DNA of 64,000 nt. Origin: Microthrixaceae bacterium (GTDB lineage: Bacteria > Actinomycetota > Acidimicrobiia > Acidimicrobiales > Microtrichaceae). The notes under the pieces are model-generated. The model ran no database searches. It was not told the DNA's origin and worked only from the letters and a program-made list of their open reading frames with translations. The stretch lies in assembly GCA_023957975.1 (NCBI GenBank), contig JAMLGM010000001.1:62001-126000 (forward strand), given 5' to 3'. Positions 15,437 to 23,263 of this stretch are shown here, one piece after another (the stretch's first letter is position 1; each line of letters opens with the position of its first letter). Both the position numbers and the translations under genes were made by a program.

Positions 15437-16075
15437 CTAGAAATACCAGTTGGTCCTGACAGCGAGAGCTGGCCGGTGCTCGACACTAGCGAGCAGGTCG
15501 TTCACTTGCGCGAGCATCGCCTCCGACCGCGCCGCGATCTCCACGACCAACGAGAACGGCACCGCGTCATGAACCAGCATCTCAGCCATGCGTCGCTCCA
15601 TCCGGTCGGGCTCATTGCCGGTGTTGTTCCACATGGACGCCCTCATCAGCGGCCAGTCAACCTCGTCGTATGCACGACGAGCGTCAGCGTCGAACGTTGC
15701 GTACGGGTAATAGGCATTCCGATCAGTGAACACGGCAGTACAGCCGCCGTCGACCACCGTCGAGATCTCCGAGACCAAGTAGACAATCGGGTCCTGCCCA
15801 CCCTGGTACGAAGCGACGTTCCCGCAATGAATTGTGTAGAGCATCGGCGACCTGGCGGCGAAGTAGAAAGGGACGTAGTCCGCGACCACGCCACCCGGCG
15901 GGATGGGAACGGGCCGCGATCGCCTGGCCTTCTTGATGCGGTCTTCCCCAACCTCCACCTTGAGCGCATCAGCCGTCTGGACAGCTGAGTCCGCCCGCCG
16001 GCCGTTCGCAATAATCGAGGGCAGGTTCTCGATGTGCGTGAAGTGAAAGAGCAGCCCATTCTGCGGAGTGGTCAC
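15437..16075 (-). CDS. darT: DarT-type toxin (ssDNA thymidine ADP-ribosyltransferase)
   Basis: A 212-residue protein with the DarT fold: HFTHIENLPSI at 11-21 (NAD-binding His and Thr), Arg51 in KKARRSR, YVPFYFAARSPMLY at 67-80, and the catalytic Glu165 in RRMAEMLVH. All key positions are present, so it should be an active toxin that modifies thymidine in ssDNA and blocks replication; some DarTG systems act in phage defence. It starts at GTG 16075 with AGGA about 8 nt upstream and is followed by darG. The 143-nt gap upstream contains a small hairpin (GAACCG/CGGTTC, 16145-16160), perhaps ending P450 transcription. Confidence 0.88.
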   Translation of the reverse strand: MTTPQNGLLFHFTHIENLPSIIANGRRADSAVQTADALKVEVGEDRIKKARRSRPVPIPPGGVVADYVPFYFAARSPMLYTIHCGNVASYQGGQDPIVYLVSEISTVVDGGCTAVFTDRNAYYPYATFDADARRAYDEVDWPLMRASMWNNTGNEPDRMERRMAEMLVHDAVPFSLVVEIAARSEAMLAQVNDLLASVEHRPALAVRTNWYF

Positions 16076-16218
16076 GTCGCATTCCTAGATCTCGTCCGCC
16101 CCACTCTAGAGATCGCCATTTGATCTGCTCAGACCCGTTCAACAGAACCGAAGCCGGTTCGTCCCTCACCTCTCGGCCCTACACCAGCTGGCGAGTTGCA
16201 GAAAGGGGTGTCCAGAGC

Positions 16219-17247
16219 TCACCCGGTCACGACCGGTAGGCGCTCCCACCCGCGCACGTGCGGAGTGTGGGCCTGCTTCGCGTTGTCCCAGTCGACGTCC
16301 CACTCCGGCCAACGGTTCAACACCTCGTCGAGCGCGACGCGGCCCTCAAGCCTGGCGAGCGCGGCACCCAGACAGAAATGAATGCCGTACCCGAAGCTGA
16401 GGTGCCGCGAGATGTCGCAATGGATGTTGAAGGTCTCACCGTCGACGAACTCACGCTCGTCGCGATTCGCCGAACCGTTCAGGATCACCACGGCGCTGCG
16501 TTCCGGAATCGTGACCCCGTGCCAGGTGACCTCGCGATAGTTGACCCGCGCCTGCACCGGTGACGGGGCCTCAAACCGCAGGACCTCCTCGATCGCGTTC
16601 GGGATGAGGGAACGATCATTGGCGATCTCGCGACGTTGATCGGGGTGCTCAGCGAGCAGCTTGCCGGTCCAGCCGATGAGCCGGGTCGCCGTCTCATTGC
16701 CTGCCCCCGCCAGCAACATGATGTAGGTCATCGCCTCGTCGAGTGAGTCGCGGATCTCCACCTGATCCGCCTCGGGAATACCGAGCAGCATCCCGATCGT
16801 GCGCATCGGCATCTCGGCACCGAGATCCGCGACGAAGTCGAAGCTTCCCGCGTCGCGCAGCGGGTCGAGGGTCCGCGCGCAGAACTCGCGGATCTTCGGC
16901 TCCAGGGCGTTCATCTTGCGGGGAGTGAACACCCGCGACAACAGGCCGCGGTGCACGTCGTGTTCGGGTGGGTCCTCCATCAAGATGATGCCCGGCGGCA
17001 ACTCGATGTTGGCCTTGATGATGTCGAGGGTCGACCCGTGACCGCTGCGATACGTGTCCCAGTCACGCATGACCTCTTCCACGTCCGCGAAGCGGCTCAG
17101 CGTGTAGAAGTCCTTGCGCTCGTTGTACCACCACGGCGCCTCGTCGCGCAGGCGCTTCCAGATCGGATACGGGTTCTTGTCGATCTCGCGGTCGAACGGG
17201 TCGTAGTAGAAGTCGTCGTTAAGGCCGTCGACGCGATCCGTCGTCAT
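16219..17247 (-). CDS. Cytochrome P450 lacking the F-G region
   Basis: A 342-residue P450, short against the usual about 400. Present: I-helix AGAGNETA, K-helix EEVLR, and the heme loop FGYGIHFCLGAALAR with the Cys ligand. Near residue 170 the sequence jumps from LLGIPEADQVEIRDSLDE straight to AMTYIMLLAGAGNETA. Related enzymes, such as the one at 19802, carry about 50-60 more residues there, covering helices F-G and the stretch before helix I. The frame is intact, so this is an in-frame deletion. Substrate binding is probably changed or lost. The ATG overlaps the CaiB stop (ATGA). It is a close paralogue of the fragment at 1-99. Confidence 0.85.
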   Translation of the reverse strand: MTTDRVDGLNDDFYYDPFDREIDKNPYPIWKRLRDEAPWWYNERKDFYTLSRFADVEEVMRDWDTYRSGHGSTLDIIKANIELPPGIILMEDPPEHDVHRGLLSRVFTPRKMNALEPKIREFCARTLDPLRDAGSFDFVADLGAEMPMRTIGMLLGIPEADQVEIRDSLDEAMTYIMLLAGAGNETATRLIGWTGKLLAEHPDQRREIANDRSLIPNAIEEVLRFEAPSPVQARVNYREVTWHGVTIPERSAVVILNGSANRDEREFVDGETFNIHCDISRHLSFGYGIHFCLGAALARLEGRVALDEVLNRWPEWDVDWDNAKQAHTPHVRGWERLPVVTG

Positions 17248-18458
17248 GCCACCACCCCATCGATCTTCAACTGGATGATCGCGTCCATGTCGAGCCCGAT
17301 CTCTCCGAGGATTTCCTCACAGTGTTCGTTGAACTGCGGTGCGCGTGTCGGCACCGCGGGTGACCCGTTGTATTGCACCGGTGCCGCGACGAGCCGAAAG
17401 GCCGTGCCCTCAGCGCTGTAACACTCCTGGAGGTACCCGTTCGCCACGGTCTGAGGGTCGGAGATCACCTCGACGCTGTCTTGCACCACCGCCCACTGAC
17501 CGGTGAAGTTGGCCAGCCGTTCGATCCACTCGGCAAGCGGACGCGCCGCGAAGGCCGCCGAGAGTTCGTGCATCGCCGGCGTGCAGTTGGCGACCAGGTC
17601 GGCGTGTCGCGCGAAGCGCTCGTCGACCGCAAGGTCGAGGCGTTCGATGACCTCGCACATCGACCCCCAATACACCCCGGCCTGCAGACACGTCAGCGCG
17701 ATCCACCGTCCATCGCTCGTCTCATAGTTCGCGACGAGCGGATTCATCGACTGGTCCGCCGGCCCGGGTTTCCACGGCATCCCGAGGCGGTCGGACAGCG
17801 CAAGGGCCTGGCCCATCGCCCAGAGGCCGGCCCCGAGCAACGACACGTCCACCTCGGTCGCCTCGCCGGTTCGTTCCCGATGGAACAACGCTCCCATGAT
17901 CCCGCCCGCGATCGTCATGCCTCCGACCGAGTCGCCAAAGCCCGGTGCCGGAGCTGGCGGAACGATGTCGTACTCGGGCCGCATCGCCCCGACCGCAGCA
18001 CCGCTGCGGGCCCAGAACGCGAGCGAATCGTAGGAACCCTTGTCGGCGTCGGGCCCGTATTCGCCCTGCCCCGTACCTCGGGCGTAGATGATGTCGGGGT
18101 TCGCTGCCCGGATCTCCTCCACGCCGATCTTCAGTCGCGACCGGACCCCTGGCATCTTGTTGGTGAGGAACACGTCGCAGGTCGCCGCGAGGCGATACAA
18201 CACGTCGCGACCCGCGTCGCTCGCCAGATCGAGCCCGATGCTGCGTTTGCCCCGGTTCGAGTGCTCCAGCAGCGGGTGCACCTCTCCGCCGAGTCCAGCC
18301 AACCCGGTCGAGCCAAGGCCGCGCATGGCGTCGCCGCGTTCGACGTGTTCGATCTTGATGACGTCGGCGCCGAGGTCGCTCAGCACCGCCGAGGCGGCCG
18401 GAACGAAGGTGTGCTCGGCGACTTCGAGAATCCGAACCCCTTGCAGAATCGCGGTCAT
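17244..18458 (-). CDS. CaiB/BaiF family CoA-transferase
   Basis: A 404-residue class III CoA-transferase. The N-terminal block (GVRILEVAEHTFVPAASAVL, DLGADVIKIEHVERGD) and NRGKRSIGLDL are diagnostic. The catalytic Asp is expected in GFGDSVGGMTIAGG (about residue 175). Such enzymes move CoA between carboxylic acids, or racemise 2-methylacyl-CoAs in the AMACR branch; sequence alone does not decide. It starts at ATG 18458, is translationally coupled to the P450, and is divergent from the amidohydrolase at 18598. Confidence 0.88.
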   Translation of the reverse strand: MTAILQGVRILEVAEHTFVPAASAVLSDLGADVIKIEHVERGDAMRGLGSTGLAGLGGEVHPLLEHSNRGKRSIGLDLASDAGRDVLYRLAATCDVFLTNKMPGVRSRLKIGVEEIRAANPDIIYARGTGQGEYGPDADKGSYDSLAFWARSGAAVGAMRPEYDIVPPAPAPGFGDSVGGMTIAGGIMGALFHRERTGEATEVDVSLLGAGLWAMGQALALSDRLGMPWKPGPADQSMNPLVANYETSDGRWIALTCLQAGVYWGSMCEVIERLDLAVDERFARHADLVANCTPAMHELSAAFAARPLAEWIERLANFTGQWAVVQDSVEVISDPQTVANGYLQECYSAEGTAFRLVAAPVQYNGSPAVPTRAPQFNEHCEEILGEIGLDMDAIIQLKIDGVVA

Positions 18459-18534
18459 GGCGGTCTCCCCCTGTCACAGCCCCCGTCGGTGGTGGCCTTC
18501 GGCGTTCATCGCACGACACAGCTCTACCACATTT

Positions 18535-18563
18535 TTGATTCCGACGTCAGAACCAGTTATCGT
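18535..18563 (+). promoter_or_regulatory. Promoter of the amidohydrolase-P450-thioesterase operon
   Basis: TTGATT at 18535-18540 and TATCGT at 18558-18563 are 17 nt apart. Transcription would start near 18570, giving a leader of about 28 nt that includes GAGGGGG, 7 nt before the ATG at 18598. The truncated paralogue at 308 has a similarly placed promoter. Confidence 0.5.
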
Positions 18564-18597
18564 CCGATCAGACCGGGACACGATGAGGGGGCCTTCG

Positions 18598-19782
18598 ATG
18601 TACCTACCGATCTTCGACGCCGACAATCACCTGTACGAGACCAGGGAGGCGTTCACGAAGTACCTCCCGAAGGAGTACCGCAACGTCATTCGCTACGTCG
18701 AGGTCGACGGCCGCACCAAGATCGCGGTCAACGGCACGATCAGCGAGTACATCCCGAACCCGACCTTCGACGTCGTCGCCCGACCCGGCGCCCAGGAGGA
18801 CTACTACCGCAAGGGCAACCCCGAGGGGCTGTCGATGCGCGAGATCTACGGCAAGCCGATCCCGGCGCCCGAAGCGTTCCGCTCGCCCGAGGCTCGCCTC
18901 GCGTTGATGGACGAACAGAACCTCGAACGCACACTCATGTTCCCGACGCTCGCGAGCCTCCTCGAGGAACGCATGCGCGACTACCCGGAGATCACCCACG
19001 CCGTGATCCACGCGTTCAATCAGTGGCTGTATGAGACCTGGCAGTTCAATTACCAGGACCGCATCTACACCACACCGGTCATCACGCTGCCGATCGTCGA
19101 CAAAGCGATCGAGGAGCTCGAGTGGGTCGTCGAACACGGCGCCAAAGCGATCCTGATCCGCCCCGCCCCGGTACCCACCTACGGCGGGCTGTCGCGCTCC
19201 ATGGCGCTACCGGAGTTCGACCCGTTCTGGGCCAAGGTCGTCGAACACGACCTCCTCGTCGGCCTGCACTCCTCCGACAGCGGCTATGACCGCTACACCA
19301 ACGACTGGACCGGCCAGGGCGGCGAGTTCCTTCCGTTCCAACCCAACCCGTTCCGCACCTTCGCCATGTGGCGACCGATCGAGGACACCGTCGCCTCCCT
19401 CGTGTGTCACGGGGCGCTCAGCCGCTTCCCCGAACTGAAGATCGCCATCATCGAAAACGGCGCCTCGTGGGTCGCACCGCTGTTGGCCAAGATGGCCGAA
19501 CTGTGGAAGAAGCAGCCCCAGGCGTTCGCGGAGAACCCCGTCGAGGTCGTGAAGCGAAACATCCACGTCAGCCCCTTCTGGGAGGAAGACCTCGGCGAGA
19601 TGGCCGAACTCCTCGGCGAGGATCGGGTCCTGTTCGGCTCCGACTTCCCGCATCCCGAAGGACTTGAAAGCCCGCGCAGCTACGTCGAGGAACTCTCACA
19701 CCTCCCCGAGGCGCTGCAAGCCAAGATCATGGGTGGAAACCTCTCACGCCTCATGGGCGTACCCGCCGAATTGCCCGCCTGA
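18598..19782 (+). CDS. Amidohydrolase-2 family metal-dependent hydrolase
   Basis: A 394-residue TIM-barrel protein of the amidohydrolase-2 (ACMS decarboxylase-like) family. It begins LPIFDADNHLYETREAF, where the usual HxH metal site is DxxxH-like (DADNH). Later blocks are VGLHSSDSGYD, LKIAIIENGASWVAPLL and LFGSDFPHPEG with the metal-binding Asp. Members decarboxylate or hydrolyse ring-derived acids; the substrate here is unknown. ATG 18598 is preferred over ATG 18583 because of the GAGGGGG run before it. A P450 follows after 19 nt. A truncated paralogue lies at 308. Confidence 0.85.
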   Translation: MYLPIFDADNHLYETREAFTKYLPKEYRNVIRYVEVDGRTKIAVNGTISEYIPNPTFDVVARPGAQEDYYRKGNPEGLSMREIYGKPIPAPEAFRSPEARLALMDEQNLERTLMFPTLASLLEERMRDYPEITHAVIHAFNQWLYETWQFNYQDRIYTTPVITLPIVDKAIEELEWVVEHGAKAILIRPAPVPTYGGLSRSMALPEFDPFWAKVVEHDLLVGLHSSDSGYDRYTNDWTGQGGEFLPFQPNPFRTFAMWRPIEDTVASLVCHGALSRFPELKIAIIENGASWVAPLLAKMAELWKKQPQAFAENPVEVVKRNIHVSPFWEEDLGEMAELLGEDRVLFGSDFPHPEGLESPRSYVEELSHLPEALQAKIMGGNLSRLMGVPAELPA

Positions 19783-19801
19783 CCCGATCGAACAGGACAC
19801 C

Positions 19802-21052
19802 ATGAGCACCGAGACCACCGCTTCCGTCGACATCTCCTCCACCGAGTTCTGGCAACTCAGCGAGGTCGATCGCGACAAGCGATTCGCGGCACTGCGAGCA
19901 ACCGAAGGCCTCACCCAACATCGTCCCATCGAACTCGGAGGCATCACCGACGGCCCCGGGTTCTGGGCGATCGTTCGACGCGACGACATCCAGTACGTCA
20001 GCCGCCACGCTGAGCTGTTCTGCTCCAGCAAAGGAGTCGGCTTCACCGACATCCCCCAGGAATACAACGAAGCCTTCGGTTCGTTCCTCATGACCGACGC
20101 ACCGCGCCACACGCATCTGCGCGGACTCATCAGCCGAGCGTTCACCCCCAAGCGCGTGCGCACCATCGAGGATCAGATCCAGCGCCAGGCCGTCACGATC
20201 GTGGGCGCCGCGGTCGACCAGGGCAGCGTCGAGTTGGTCGCCGATCTGTCGATGCAGCTCCCGTTGTGGACGATCTCGGAGATGCTCGGCGTTCCCGAAG
20301 ATCGGCGCCGCGAGCTGTGGGACGGAGCCAACGCGCTGGTCAATGCCCAGGCACGAGCAGACGCCGGCGACGACGAGGCCGACGCCCTCGCCGAGGCGCT
20401 GATGGCCGGAATCAGCCTGAGTGCGCTCGGCGTAGAATTCGCCAACGCCCGTCGATCCGACCCCCGCGACGACTTGTTGACTTCGCTCGTCGAGGCCGAG
20501 GTCGACGGGCAGCGTCTGACCGACGAGGAGATCGGCGCGTTCATCGTGTTGCTCGGGGTCGCCGGCAACGACACGACGAGAAACACCATCACGCTGAACG
20601 TCAAAGCCTTCGCCGACAACCCCGACCAATGGGACCTGTTGCGCAGCGACCCCGAGCGGTATATGGCCGGTGCCGTCGAAGAGATGCTCCGTTGGGCGAC
20701 CCCGGTGATGACCTTTCGCCGCACGGCCACCCGCGACACCCTCGTCGCCGGAACCGAGATACGCGAGGGCGACCGTCTCGTGATGTTCTACGCGTCGGGG
20801 GACCGCGACGAGGCGCACTTCGCGGACCCGTGGCGATTCGATATCACCCGGACCCCGAACGAGCACGTGGCCTTCGGCGGCGGTGGGGTGCACTACTGCC
20901 TCGGTGCGAGCCTCGCGCGCACCCAGTTGCGCTGTGTGTTCGGCGAACTCGCCAAGCGGGTCGAACGCTTCGAGGTCGGCGATCCGCACATGATCACCAG
21001 CGCGTTCGTCAACGGTGTCGAATCCGTCGCCTGCACCTTCGTCACCGCCTGA
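19802..21052 (+). CDS. Cytochrome P450, CYP125/CYP142-like
   Basis: A 416-residue complete P450. Key parts: FLMTDAPRHTHLRGLISRAFTP (helix C), VAGNDTTRN in helix I, EEMLRWATPVMTFRRTA in helix K with ExxR, and the heme loop FGGGGVHYCLGASLAR. The layout resembles actinobacterial sterol C26/C27 hydroxylases (CYP125, CYP142), which start side-chain oxidation; that assignment is by general resemblance, not a residue-level proof. It uses ATG 19802, lies 19 nt after the amidohydrolase and 23 nt before the thioesterase-like gene. A ferredoxin and reductase are not in the window. Confidence 0.88.
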   Translation: MSTETTASVDISSTEFWQLSEVDRDKRFAALRATEGLTQHRPIELGGITDGPGFWAIVRRDDIQYVSRHAELFCSSKGVGFTDIPQEYNEAFGSFLMTDAPRHTHLRGLISRAFTPKRVRTIEDQIQRQAVTIVGAAVDQGSVELVADLSMQLPLWTISEMLGVPEDRRRELWDGANALVNAQARADAGDDEADALAEALMAGISLSALGVEFANARRSDPRDDLLTSLVEAEVDGQRLTDEEIGAFIVLLGVAGNDTTRNTITLNVKAFADNPDQWDLLRSDPERYMAGAVEEMLRWATPVMTFRRTATRDTLVAGTEIREGDRLVMFYASGDRDEAHFADPWRFDITRTPNEHVAFGGGGVHYCLGASLARTQLRCVFGELAKRVERFEVGDPHMITSAFVNGVESVACTFVTA

Positions 21053-21075
21053 CGTCTCCCCCGAGGCCCGCAACG

Positions 21076-21864
21076 ATGACCGACGCGCTCTTTCGCCACC
21101 ACGGAGGCGGACGCTACGAACCCACCGGCTCGGCCCGCGGTGCCTGGGACCCGGGCATCGTCCACGGCGCCGCGGTCGCAGCGCTTGTCGTCGGACGACT
21201 CGGCACCCGCAGTGGGACGATCTCGCGGTTCACGATCGACTTCCTCGCACCGGTGCCCTTCGAGGAGTTGACCCTCGAACTCGACGAGCCGATCGGCGGA
21301 CGGCGGGTGCAACGCCGCCGAGCGCGACTCCTTCACGGTGACCGTACGGTCGCCGAGGCGCTCGCGTTGATCGTGGCGACCAACGACCTCGAACTCCCCG
21401 ACAAGGCGCTTCGTCACCACACGCCCTTCGACCCCGATGCGGTTCCCGACCTGTGCGAGCCCAACCATGGTGCACGCGAGGTGATCGGCCACGACTGCTT
21501 CGACAGCGAGTCGGTGATCGTGCAGCGCATGCGCGTCGAGGGCGACCCCCGGATACACCAGTGGATCGGGCTTGCCGGCGATGTCGTCGACGACGAGGCA
21601 CTCCAACCCATCGAAGTCGCGACGGTGGCCGCCGACTACGCCCAGGGTGCGGTCCATCGCCGGCTGCCCTTCGGCGACTGGTCGTATCGAAACGCGGAAC
21701 AGACACTCCATTTCGCCCGAGCACCTCGCAGCAACTGGATCGGATCGCGATGCGACTTCGTCGGATCGAACCTCGGGGCCGGCTACAACAGCGCCGACCT
21801 GTTCGACGAGGCCGGCCGATTCGGTCAGGCGGCGGGCGCCCTCGTCATCGAAACCCGCGGCTGA
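21076..21864 (+). CDS. Thioesterase-like (double hot-dog) protein
   Basis: A 262-residue protein of the acyl-CoA thioesterase-like superfamily. The N-terminal hot-dog (GAWDPGIVHGAAVAALVVGRL, then FTIDFLAPVPFEELTLE) and the second one (WIGLAGDVVDDEALQP, NAEQTLHFARAPRSNWIGSRC) are recognisable. TesB-like members cleave acyl-CoA, but related proteins are non-catalytic, and the catalytic Asp/Gln/Thr set is not clear here. It is the last gene of the 18598 operon. Its 3' end overlaps the convergent amidohydrolase gene by 20 nt. Confidence 0.75.
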   Translation: MTDALFRHHGGGRYEPTGSARGAWDPGIVHGAAVAALVVGRLGTRSGTISRFTIDFLAPVPFEELTLELDEPIGGRRVQRRRARLLHGDRTVAEALALIVATNDLELPDKALRHHTPFDPDAVPDLCEPNHGAREVIGHDCFDSESVIVQRMRVEGDPRIHQWIGLAGDVVDDEALQPIEVATVAADYAQGAVHRRLPFGDWSYRNAEQTLHFARAPRSNWIGSRCDFVGSNLGAGYNSADLFDEAGRFGQAAGALVIETRG

Positions 21865-23263
21865 GTCGCTCCAGCCTCCCGTGCACCACGGTGCCGCCGA
21901 TGACCACGGCCTCGATCGGCGGAGGTTGTGGAATGGGGCTGAGCAGCCATTCGCGGCCCACGTCGCACACCACCAGGTCGCCGGCGCGGCCGACTTCGAA
22001 CGCGTCTTCGACCCTCGCCACGCCCTCGGGCCACATGAGCGCGAGCGCCTCGCTCACGCCGACAGCCTCCTCGGGCGCCATCGACGCGCCGGAATCGGTT
22101 CGACGGGTGAGCGCAGCCTCGAACCCACACCACGGATCCGCCGGCCCGTACGGGGCATCGCTTCCCGCGCGCAGGCGCAGCCCGGCCGCGAGGAGCGACC
22201 CGAGCCGGTGCACGCCGGTTTCGCCGACCAAGTCCGGCGCGGCGAGATAGCGATCGCCGCGGCTGGCGACGAACCCGGGCGAGACCACCACGGTGGGCCC
22301 GGCCTTGACGACGAGATCGATCACCTCGTCGGGAAGGTGAAACCCGTGCTCAATCCGGTCGTGGGAGCCGATCCCCGCCGTGATCGCCAACACCGTCTGC
22401 GCCGGCGTCACGCAATGCACCGCCACACGGCGACCCAACCGATGTGCCTCCTCGATTCGTGAGCCGAGCGTGTCGAGATCGGGAAGCCGGTCGTCGTCGA
22501 GCAAGATCTTGACCGGGCCGAGCTCGATTCCCGCCGGCGGCTCGACGTCGGGGTCGGCGGTCATCGCGATGATCCGTTGCGGCAGTTCCGCTGCTGCCAG
22601 CGCCTCCAGGTCGCCGAGTCCATTTGTGGCGCCCGCGTCGGTGAGCGTCGTGACTCCCCATGATGCCAACATCGCACCGGCCGCCGACACGTCGTGAGCG
22701 GCGCTTGGCACCCGGCTGCGCAACCACCCATCCATGCGCCACAAGCACCCGGTCGCCTCGCCGTCGAGCACCTCGACCCCCGCGGGTCGGTCCGAGCCTG
22801 CGAGCACGTCGCCGAACCCGCCGCTGAACACGTCGTTCAATACAGCGTCGAGTGCACGCGAGTCGAGCACCCAGAGTGCGCCGGTTCGATCCTGGACCCG
22901 CACCGGGCCCACACCGATCTCGTCAAGCGACCACCGGTCGATCGAACCCGACACATCCGGGTCGTAGCCCACCGCCCGCAGCCAGCCCGACGGATGGCGC
23001 CGTCTGGCCTCACGCAGCACGCCGACGAGTCCACCCCCTCGCATCAACGCTGCCGGACTGACGTCGATGGAGGCGAGCGATGCTGCCAGCGCGAACAGAT
23101 GGGTGTGATGATCGACGATGCCCGGCAACACGACCCGGCCGTCGAGATCGACGACCTCGTCCGCTGGGCTGTCGGTCGGCACCGCGAATCGTCCGTTCTC
23201 GATGACGAGGTCAACGACGCGATCCCCACCGATCCTCGCGTTGTGAAGGACCAGGCGGCTCAC
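21845..23263 (-). CDS. Amidohydrolase family protein (YtcJ/imidazolonepropionase-like)
   Basis: A 472-residue metal-dependent hydrolase. Metal ligands: HTH in LPGIVDHHTHLF (about residue 52), probable bridging Lys in GPVKILLDD, then AVHCVTP, DRIEHGF and RAGSDAPYGP with the last Asp. The composite beta-sandwich is completed at the C-terminus by GRAGDLVVCDVGREW. GTG 23263 was chosen because it overlaps the upstream CaiB stop (GTGA) and starts the family's VLHNARI strand; the frame is open further upstream but reads as Arg-rich nonsense. It likely hydrolyses a cyclic amide or ester; the substrate is unknown. Confidence 0.8.
   Translation of the reverse strand: MSRLVLHNARIGGDRVVDLVIENGRFAVPTDSPADEVVDLDGRVVLPGIVDHHTHLFALAASLASIDVSPAALMRGGGLVGVLREARRRHPSGWLRAVGYDPDVSGSIDRWSLDEIGVGPVRVQDRTGALWVLDSRALDAVLNDVFSGGFGDVLAGSDRPAGVEVLDGEATGCLWRMDGWLRSRVPSAAHDVSAAGAMLASWGVTTLTDAGATNGLGDLEALAAAELPQRIIAMTADPDVEPPAGIELGPVKILLDDDRLPDLDTLGSRIEEAHRLGRRVAVHCVTPAQTVLAITAGIGSHDRIEHGFHLPDEVIDLVVKAGPTVVVSPGFVASRGDRYLAAPDLVGETGVHRLGSLLAAGLRLRAGSDAPYGPADPWCGFEAALTRRTDSGASMAPEEAVGVSEALALMWPEGVARVEDAFEVGRAGDLVVCDVGREWLLSPIPQPPPIEAVVIGGTVVHGRLERLSRGFR

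Noticed and set aside
16097-16113. Short CTCTAGAG palindrome upstream of darT as operator
   Set aside because: Eight bases is too short to distinguish from chance, and no clear promoter overlaps it.
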